Shown piece after piece: positions 1-6,800 of a stretch of 64,000 bases of DNA. Numbering within the stretch: position 1 is the stretch's first letter; every line of letters starts with the position of its first letter. Under the pieces are notes generated by a model that worked only from the letters and a program-made list of their open reading frames with translations, ran no database searches and had not been told where the DNA came from. The translations under genes were made by a program, and so were the position numbers. The DNA comes from SZAS-79 sp964599095 (lineage in GTDB: Bacteria; Pseudomonadota; Gammaproteobacteria; Burkholderiales; SG8-39): NCBI GenBank assembly GCA_964599095.1, contig CAZREB010000007.1:124001-188000 (forward strand), read 5' to 3'.

Positions 1-2
1 CG

Positions 3-206
3 GTGCTCCGGTCGATCCAAGCGTTGCCCGATGACCAACAGGCCAGCCTCCTGGCGCTCGCGACCAGTGGCGACTACACGACGCCGACGTGCGCATCTTG
101 CGGCATCAAGATGAAGAAGCGGCTGGCGAAGTCCACCGGCAAGCAGTTCTGGGGTTGCGTGAACTACCCGAGCTGCCGGTCCATCATAAATATCGCCAAG
201 ACATAG
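3..206 (+). CDS. C4 zinc-finger protein, C-terminal fragment (cut by window edge)
   Basis: The visible 67 residues end in a four-cysteine zinc ribbon (Cys30-x2-Cys33 and Cys52-x5-Cys58, the latter in GCVNYPSC). This is the kind found at the C-terminus of topoisomerase I and of several nuclease or restriction-like proteins, where it contacts DNA. The first possible start in view is a GTG at position 3, but the reading frame is open to the window edge, so this is probably the tail of a longer protein whose catalytic domain lies to the left. A repeat copy begins 15 bp after the stop. The full identity cannot be told from this fragment. Confidence 0.55.
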   Translation: MLRSIQALPDDQQASLLALATSGDYTTPTCASCGIKMKKRLAKSTGKQFWGCVNYPSCRSIINIAKT

Positions 207-220
207 CTCGGACCGAAATC

Positions 221-290
221 TGTCGATGGCAGCATTTCGACTGGAGACCTAATAGTGAAGCGGACGTTAGGAAAAATATGGCAGCATTGG
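221..290. repeat. TGGCAGCAT repeat element, copy A
   Basis: Two 9-bp direct repeats TGGCAGCAT (227-235 and 279-287) lie 52 bp apart, with a purine-rich middle containing CTGGAGACCTA. Copy B at 1674-1745 has the same repeats at exactly the same 52-bp spacing and a similar middle. Both copies sit just after the stop codon of an upstream plus-strand gene. It may be a miniature mobile element or the remnant ends of an insertion sequence. Confidence 0.6.
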
Positions 291-305
291 CGGGCCAAAT
301 AAGAC

Positions 306-1123
306 CTAAAGCCTAAACGCCGTCCTATGCCACTTCAGGTGCCCCTGAGTCGGCCACAACCCCCGATCCCGCGGCCCCAAGATATCCCGCCCGCTCAAAT
401 TCAACAGCACCCCGGGCGCATTGTGGGCAAGCCCCACCTGTTTGGATAAGACGACCGCGTAGCTGTCCGAAACACCGATCAACCCCTCGTCGAACCCCCA
501 ATGGCACAGCTTGCACAAAGCCATGCCATTGCGGATGTCGTCGTTCCGGCTGACGCTCCACGGGACGATATGCGCGGCGTCGACCACCGTGTGCCCCTCC
601 GAAGTCACGATGCGCGTGCCGCAGGAGGGGAGCCCGCTGGCCTTCCTCCGAGAAGCACGAGCGAAGCAGCGCCAAAGCAAGCGCCTGCCGCCCGGCCGCG
701 CTCGTCATGTGCGCGAAGAGCGCCTCGTCGATCTCGGCCCCGAGCGCCGCGTTGCGCAGTTGCGAGACGGTGCCGATCGAATCGACGATCGCGCCGGTGA
801 TCTCCCGCCCGGGCAGCGGCAGCAGCTTCCAGAACGGCTCCCGGTGCAGGCGCGAGAAGGGAAACGCAATGCTGCTCGTGCGCGTCACCGGGACGATGCT
901 GCGCCAATAGCCGGTGAACAGCTCGTTCAGCTCGACCAGCTCGCCCGTGATGCTGATGACGCGCGAGGTGATGACGCCGCGCGCCACGAGGTCCATCACG
1001 GCCAGGAGCAAGAGGGGCTTGTGCGGCGCGCGGTTGCGGGTCGCGGCATCCCGTAGCGACACATCGCGGGCCCGGCGCGCGGGTGAGGCGGGAGAAGAGG
1101 GTGAAGTAGTGGGCGAGGGGCAT
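306..1123 (-). pseudogene. HNH endonuclease (putative restriction-type), frameshifted
   Basis: Three pieces of one HNH_2-type nuclease lie in different minus-strand frames. The N-terminus MPLAHYFTLFSRL starts at 1123. The middle, with the family signature APHKPLLLLAVMDL and a GYWRSIVP strand, is in a second frame. The C-terminal HNH domain (CGTRIVTSEG, DAAHIVPWS, NGMALCKLCHWGFDEGLIG) is in a third. Frame changes fall near 1075 and near 650, and the part just before the HNH cysteine looks shortened. Such proteins are stand-alone HNH nucleases often found among defence genes. The lesion makes it a probable pseudogene; indels in the assembly are the alternative. Confidence 0.7.
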
Positions 1124-1326
1124 CGGGTGGAAAGGGTGCCGGGTCCGGGCGGGGGCGGCAAGGGCAAGAACATCCGCATGTACCGCGGGGGATTCGTGAC
1201 GCAGCGCGCCACAAATATGGTGAACCAACTCCAGTCAATCGGCCGTTCGGGAGTTGTTATCTACTGATGGGTACGGGCGTTTAACCGGGTAACCATGCTC
1301 ATATCGCGCTGCGCCGCGTTACGGCA

Positions 1327-1424
1327 ATGAACTACATATTCCGGGTCCATGCCCTGAAGCGGATGTTCGAGCGCGCCGTGTCGGTGGACAATGGACCCCG
1401 GACTTCCGGAGGAAAGCGCGATGA
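1327..1424 (+). pseudogene. DUF4258-type toxin, remnant with internal deletion
   Basis: The first 20 codons read MNYIFRVHALKRMFERAVS, the N-terminal signature of the small DUF4258 (RelE-superfamily-like) toxins paired with YgiT/MqsA-type antitoxins. In another frame the last codons before the TGA at 1422-1424 read QWTPDFRRKAR, the usual C-terminus of the same toxins. About 50-60 middle codons are missing and the two ends are out of frame. The TGA overlaps the antitoxin ATG as ATGA, so the original operon junction is still intact. Confidence 0.7.
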
Positions 1425-1651
1425 AGTGCATGGCCTGCAAGCAAGCGGATACCCAGCCCGGCACGACCACGGTCACGCTGGAGCGCAACGGCGCGACCCT
1501 GGTGTTCAAGGACGTGCCGGCCGAAGTCTGCCCCAATTGCGGCGAGGACTATGTTGATGAGGCCGTCACGCGCGCCCTCATGCAATCGGCGGAGGACATG
1601 GTCGCCTCCGGCGCGCTGGTCGATATCCGGAAGTACGCCGCCACGGCCTGA
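1421..1651 (+). CDS. YgiT-type zinc finger antitoxin
   Basis: This 76-residue protein has the zinc-binding pattern MKCMACK near the N-terminus and VCPNCGEDYVDE about 35 residues later, giving two CxxC pairs. That is the short YgiT-type (MqsA N-terminal-like) antitoxin, which binds its toxin and the operon promoter. The ATG at 1421 is preferred to the upstream ATG at 1391. It follows a GGAGGA ribosome site by 8 bp and overlaps the stop of the toxin remnant, whereas 1391 lies inside that remnant. The cognate toxin is broken, so this is an orphan antitoxin that may still act as a DNA-binding regulator or protect against related toxins. Confidence 0.8.
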   Translation: MKCMACKQADTQPGTTTVTLERNGATLVFKDVPAEVCPNCGEDYVDEAVTRALMQSAEDMVASGALVDIRKYAATA

Positions 1652-1673
1652 CGAGGCAGGCCCCGGCGCGATC

Positions 1674-1745
1674 CATCGGTGGCAGCATATTGCCTGGAGA
1701 GCCTATAAGCATGCGGTGGTCCGGCGAAAAATGGCAGCATTTATC
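1674..1745. repeat. TGGCAGCAT repeat element, copy B
   Basis: Second copy of the element at 221-290. TGGCAGCAT occurs at 1680-1688 and 1732-1740 (52 bp apart) with a related middle (CTGGAGAGCCTATAAG). It lies 23 bp after the antitoxin stop codon. Confidence 0.6.
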
Positions 1746-1789
1746 TGCCGGAGGCGACTCCGCAGACCGCTGAGCGGGCCGGCCGGTCC

Positions 1790-2164
1790 CTAATAGTCCG
1801 CCTTCCTCGGAATCACATTCCTGACCCCGCCGCGCGGATGCGGCGTGTCGCCCGCGAACCGCGGGATCACGTGGATATGCGCGTGCCACACCGACTGCCC
1901 GCCGGCCTCGCCGCAGTTCGCGCCGATGTTGAACCCGTCGGGCGAGAGCCGCGCGGCGAGCAGCGCCTTCACCTTGTACGCGAGCAGGAAACAGTCCGCG
2001 TACTCGTCCTCCGGCAGGTCGAAGATCGTGACCACATGCCGCCGCGGCACGACGAGCGAGTGGCCGGGCGAGACCGGGAAGCCGTCCGCGAACGCGAGCG
2101 CGTGCGTGCTCTCGGCCAGGATCTCGCGGTCGGGGGTGCAGAAAATGCAGGTGGGGGCGGGCAT
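1790..2164 (-). CDS. HIT family protein (nucleotide hydrolase/transferase)
   Basis: A 124-residue protein with the histidine-triad motif HAHIHVIPR near the C-terminus and the N-terminal CIFC pair common in bacterial HIT proteins. Members hydrolyse dinucleoside polyphosphates or nucleotide conjugates in the cytoplasm, with the central triad histidine forming a nucleotidyl intermediate. The start MPAPTCIFC at 2164 gives the normal family length. The frame is open further upstream, but that stretch is low-complexity and proline/serine-rich. The gene is divergent from the ORF6N gene. The exact substrate cannot be read from sequence. Confidence 0.85.
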   Translation of the reverse strand: MPAPTCIFCTPDREILAESTHALAFADGFPVSPGHSLVVPRRHVVTIFDLPEDEYADCFLLAYKVKALLAARLSPDGFNIGANCGEAGGQSVWHAHIHVIPRFAGDTPHPRGGVRNVIPRKADY

Positions 2165-2316
2165 GAAGGACTGAGCGGATGAGTTCGGGAGGGGAAGGGT
2201 GGCGGGTTTGGGTGGGTTCGGCAAGGGTGGGAGAGCGCGCGAGAAAAGCGGGGCATCGGTGGGGCGGGACCGCCGGTCATCCGGGATCACCGGTGGCGCG
2301 TTAACTGTGTGCCAAC

Positions 2317-2886
2317 ATGATCCCGACAAACAAAAAGCAGGCGCCCAAGCCAGAGAATCTAGTGCCGCTCGTTCGGCTGATCCGAAACGAGAAGGTGCTG
2401 CTGGACGCGGATCTTGCTGGACTTTACGGAGTTCGCACAAAGGCGCTCAACCAAGCGGTGAGAAGAAACGCCGACCGGTTTCCTTCTGACTTCATGTTTC
2501 AACTCACGGCGGCCGAGTGGGAAGTTTTGAGGTCACAAATTGTGACCTCAAGCCGGCTGGACGCGCGGAAGCGGTCACAATTTGTGACCGCTTCCCGGCG
2601 CAATCTCAGCGCTCTGCCGTATGCATTTACAGAGCAGGGCGTCGCGATGCTGTCAAGCGTGCTTCGCTCCCCGCGCGCTGTGGAAGTCAACATTGCGATC
2701 ATGCGCACCTTCGTGCAGCTCAGGCGCCTGATGGATTCCAACCGAGACCTCGCGCGCCGCATCGAGGCGCTCGAGCGACGCTACGACGAGCAGTTCGCCA
2801 CGGTTTTCGATGCGATAAAGCGCCTCGTGGCCGAGGACGACGCGCGGAAAGCCAAACCGAAGCGGGGCATTGGCTTTCTCGATTGA
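2317..2886 (+). CDS. ORF6N domain-containing protein
   Basis: This 189-residue protein begins its domain with RNEKVLLDADLAGLYGV and continues with ALNQAVRRNADRFPSDFMF and LPYAFTEQGVAML. Those are the hallmarks of the ORF6N DNA-binding domain of phage antirepressors and chromosomal relatives. The C-terminal third is a predicted coiled coil (RRIEALERRYDEQFATVFDAIKRL) with a basic tail. Its role is probably DNA binding in a phage-derived or defence-related setting. Two perfect palindromes (2527-2551 and 2567-2595) lie inside the coding region and encode the duplicated RSQ(I/F)VT(S/A)S segment. No other phage genes are nearby. Confidence 0.8.
   Translation: MIPTNKKQAPKPENLVPLVRLIRNEKVLLDADLAGLYGVRTKALNQAVRRNADRFPSDFMFQLTAAEWEVLRSQIVTSSRLDARKRSQFVTASRRNLSALPYAFTEQGVAMLSSVLRSPRAVEVNIAIMRTFVQLRRLMDSNRDLARRIEALERRYDEQFATVFDAIKRLVAEDDARKAKPKRGIGFLD
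2527..2595. repeat. Two tandem perfect palindromes inside the ORF6N gene
   Basis: The first palindrome (2527-2551) has 12-bp arms around a central A. The second (2567-2595) has 14-bp arms around a central T. They share the core GGTCACAA-N-TTGTGACC, and their centres are 42 bp apart, four helical turns. They encode the repeated RSQIVTSS and RSQFVTAS peptide. Their perfect symmetry inside coding sequence suggests operator or hairpin function beyond coding. Confidence 0.75.
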
Positions 2887-3025
2887 ACGGTGTCTAGTCG
2901 GAAGGTATTAGAACGCCCTGCTGGCGAGCGTTGCGATCGTTTGGTGGTGCTCTTTGCTTGATTGCGCATCGCGCGAGTGTCGGGCAGCATGAATCCGGAC
3001 GTCGGATCTTTCGGAGGGATTCCGG

Positions 3026-3871
3026 GTGGATTTCTCGATTGTCGGGAGCGTGCTGCGAGGGTTCGGGGAACTCTATTTCCTCGTCGCCCTCGGCTTGCTC
3101 ACGCTGGCGCTCGTCAAGCCGAAGGAGAAGAAAGAAAAGATCCTCTGGACCTCGACCGTCCTGATCCTCTTCGGCACGCTGCCTGCAATCAATCTATGGA
3201 TGGGCTGGCGGCACGACGTGTACTCGAAGGAGGCGTGGGCGTATTTCAAGAAGATGTGCGCGGAGAGGGCGGGGGAGAAGATTTACAAGACGTTTTCCGG
3301 GGTTAGGAGCGTAGTAGTTGCGAAGCCATTGCCGCCGGCGACGGAGAAAGATCTATACGATCAATATTGGCTGGGTGATCCGTATACAAGTGCAACGCCC
3401 TGGGAAAAGCGCGGTGAATCTGTTGCCGCGAGGCTCGTTGCTAGTAGCGTACTTCCGTCCGGAAAGAGGCAAAAGGGATTGGATTTTGTCGAGATCAGGA
3501 CGACTGAGGAGGGTCGATCCGTGGTTCGACGGATCGATAGGCCGGCTTCAATTCAGGAATTACCGATCACTCGAGCGGTCACGGAATCAACAAGCAAATT
3601 TGGCGTGTCATGGGAAGACATCTCATCGCGAGAAGATAGAAGTCATTGGGTTGCTGGAAGTAGATTTAGGGTCATTGACTTGAGCGACAACAGCATTGTT
3701 GCCGAACGAATTGGATTTCTAATTGAGCATGGATTTGGTTCCAAATCTGGACAACGAAGGCCCTGGTTGAACGCACGTGGACCGAAAACTAGTTGCCCTC
3801 AAATATTGAGTGACTACGCGGACCAGCAATTTCTAATGCGCGTCCTGTCTCAAGAAAGCGAGAATCAATAG
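3026..3871 (+). CDS. Hypothetical membrane protein, partner of the RTX protein
   Basis: I do not recognise this 281-residue protein. Two hydrophobic segments (about residues 8-30 and 39-58) flank a lysine-rich KPKEKKEK loop. A soluble domain of about 210 residues follows, rich in charged residues and ending in a Cys-containing tail. The GTG start at 3026 follows GGAGGG. The stop overlaps the GTG start of the RTX gene by one base, so the two are almost certainly co-translated. The second half is visibly less GC-rich than neighbouring genes, suggesting recent acquisition. It may be an immunity or anchoring protein for the downstream lipase-like RTX protein, but that is inference from position only. 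Confidence 0.6.
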   Translation: MDFSIVGSVLRGFGELYFLVALGLLTLALVKPKEKKEKILWTSTVLILFGTLPAINLWMGWRHDVYSKEAWAYFKKMCAERAGEKIYKTFSGVRSVVVAKPLPPATEKDLYDQYWLGDPYTSATPWEKRGESVAARLVASSVLPSGKRQKGLDFVEIRTTEEGRSVVRRIDRPASIQELPITRAVTESTSKFGVSWEDISSREDRSHWVAGSRFRVIDLSDNSIVAERIGFLIEHGFGSKSGQRRPWLNARGPKTSCPQILSDYADQQFLMRVLSQESENQ

Positions 3872-6800
3872 TGGCTTCTGGGGAAATCAAGAGGCTTGCT
3901 GATTTCATCAATTTGCAGATGGCAGCAGAGGCATTCTTGTTTCGAGGAGAAGAAGTCGTAGGACGCGAGCCATTGATCTCAGATGTGCGGGAAAGGCTGA
4001 TCGAAGGAAACACCCACGCCAGCCATTTCACCCCCACCCAAGCCGCAGATTTCGTCAACGAATACACCGTCCTCGCCCAATACCGCAACGATCCCTTACT
4101 CCCAGGCGGCACGGGATTCTCCGGCACGCTGTTCAAGAGCAAGTCCGGCGAGCTGACGCTCTCGTTCCGCTCGACCGAATTCATCGACGACAACGTCCGC
4201 GACAGCGTTTCGACGAACAAGCTCGAAGTCAAGGAGCTGGGCTGGGCGCTCGGGCAGATTTCCGAGATGGAGGACTGGTACGCCACTCTGCGCGCGGATC
4301 CGGCGCTGCTTCGCGGTCAGCGGTTCAACGTTACTGGTTACTCCTTGGGCGGCCATCTCGCGACGGCATTCAATATTCTGCGCCGTGAAGAGGCCGAGGA
4401 GGAACAGGGTGCAAGTCCTGTCATCTCGACCTACACATTCAACGGCGCCGGGGTCGGAGACCTGAAGGCCGGAGTCACGCTTCATGATGTTCTCGCTGAC
4501 TTCCGCGAATACCGCAGCGACCCGGATGTGACATCCAGTGAGATCTGGAATTCGCTGACGCAGGCGGAGCAGATCTCGACGATGCAGCAGGCGAGATCCC
4601 GTGCCTTGACGGTGGCGACCGAACAAAAGCGTGTCCGAGATCTTTTTGGCGTGACTTTTGCGCTGGATGCGAAGGAAGCCCCGATGGGAGACCAGGCGAC
4701 GGTCGAGTACCAACTGGCTGCGCTTTTGGCTGGCAGGAAAACGATCGCATCGAGTCTGTGGTTTGGCGATGACGTCAACAAAGTCCCTTTCGACCCGCTG
4801 TTCGCCGATGCGATCGACAGGGTACCAATTCCCGGAATGATTGAAATCGTCGGGAGCGATGGAGGAAATTTGGGGCCGTCGTTTGTCTCAAATAGTGGTG
4901 TGCACTATGGGTCCCGCCAGGAGATCTTCATCGAAGACCAGCCGCTGGCGCGAGGACTCTACAGCGTTCCGGTTTTCAAGGGAGACCTGATTTCGTTTCC
5001 TGCTTCGAACGACTTTGCCGACACCCACAGCCTGGTGCTGCTGCAGGATTCGCTTGGCTTGATGGCGGCCCTGGAGCGGCTGGATCCGGCGTTCAGTTCT
5101 GAAAGGGCGACGCAGATCTTTCAGGCGATCTCGAGCGCAGGTGCGCGCAGCACCTTCGGGACGCAGGGCCTTGCCGAGGGCGATGTGCTCGAACGGGCGC
5201 TCGACGCGGTGCGCGAGATCGTGTTCGGCCCCGGCACCACGCCGACCGTGTCCTACGATGAAACTCTCACGGGGAACACCTGGCACGAAGACCGCTTCCG
5301 TGTTCCGTTCCAGGACAACCTCAAGGCGCTAAATGGCAAGATTACGGAGCTCACCTTCGATCAATCGTTTGCACCCCGGATCGAGGTGCTGGCGGACAAG
5401 GGAGCGGAGGAGTTGCAGATGCTGGCCGAAACGCCAGGCATCGGGGGAGATGGCTATCGCTACGCATTGCGCAAGCTGAATCCGTTTGCGCTCGTCGATT
5501 TCCCCTACGGCGCGCACGATGCGAACGGTGAGCTCGACCTGTACGACGCGGAGTCAGGCACCGGCATGACGGACGCGTGGCTCGAAGCGCGCGCGAAGTT
5601 CCTTGAGACCTACACCGATTTCCGGATCACGAACGGGCGCCTGAGCCAGCAGGCAATAGGCGGCTTCTTCGAAGACCGTGCGATGAATGTGAGTCTCGGC
5701 CGGTCCCACGAATTCTCCCCACGCGTGGTCTTCGGCTCTGACATCGATGGTCTGCCGTTGACCGGGTCGCTCAAAGACGATTTCCTGTTCGGCGGAACGG
5801 GCGCAGACACCTTGTCGGGCGGCGATGGCGACGACTACCTCGAATCCGGCCCCGGCGACGACACGCTCACCGGCGGGCACGGCGACGACGAACTCGACGG
5901 CGGCAAGGGCTTCGACACCTACGTCTACGCAGCCGGCGACGGCGGGGATTCGATCTTCGACTTCGACGGCCTCGGCCGCATCCTCTACCAGGGCCGCGAA
6001 CTCACCGGCGGCGAGAAGCGCGCGGAGGGTGTCTACGAGGATGGCGGCGGCGTCCGCTTCCAGCTGGTCGACGCGGCGGAAGACGGGCGGACGCTCGTCA
6101 TCGACGGGAGCCTGCGCGTCGAGGACTTCCGCGACGGGATGCTCGGCCTCGTGTTCGAAGGCGACACCGAGCCGGACGCGATCCCCGAGTCGGCCGCCGC
6201 GCACGAGTATTTCGACAGCGGGCTTCCGGCCGACTTCGACCCGGAGTCGGATCCCTACGCGTTCCTGCTCGATCTCTTCGGTAGCGAGGAGGCGGACGCC
6301 TTCTTCACCGGCGGCGCGCTGCCGGTAGCGGGTCGCGGCGGAAACGATGCGGCGACGTTCGAGGGCGAAGACGGCTACACGGCATCGCTCGACATGGGCA
6401 GCGGCGACGACTATGTCGACCTGAGCGCCTCCGCAGGCGGCGGGAGCGACGCCTTCATTTCGGGCGGCAGCGGAGGCGACTATCTCGCCGGCAGCCGGGG
6501 CGACGACCGGATCTGGGGCGACAGCTATCGCGCCTTCTCGGCGGCGGCGTTCTTCGGGGCCGGATCCGCGTCGGCCGGCGCGTTCGTGGTCGACGGCCTG
6601 GTCTACAACCTCGATGCCGGCCCCGGCTTCCCGCTGGCCGGATCGCTTCCGCAGGGGTACGGCGCCTTCCGGAAGAGCTACGACGCCGCGCTGCTGGCCG
6701 AGGGGGCCCTGGAGGACGACCTGCTCCGGGCGCTGACGCTGGACGGCGCTTTCGTGCACGGCGGCCTCGCCGACGCAGTCGTGGCCGTGCTTGGGAACAC

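Noticed and set aside
1327..1557. A 76-codon open frame starting with the toxin N-terminus
   Set aside because: After about 20 toxin-like codons it runs through the antitoxin in a wrong frame; it is treated as a deletion remnant, not a gene.
2527..2595. CRISPR-like repeat array
   Set aside because: Only two palindromic units of different length within a coding gene; no spacer-repeat periodicity and no cas genes.
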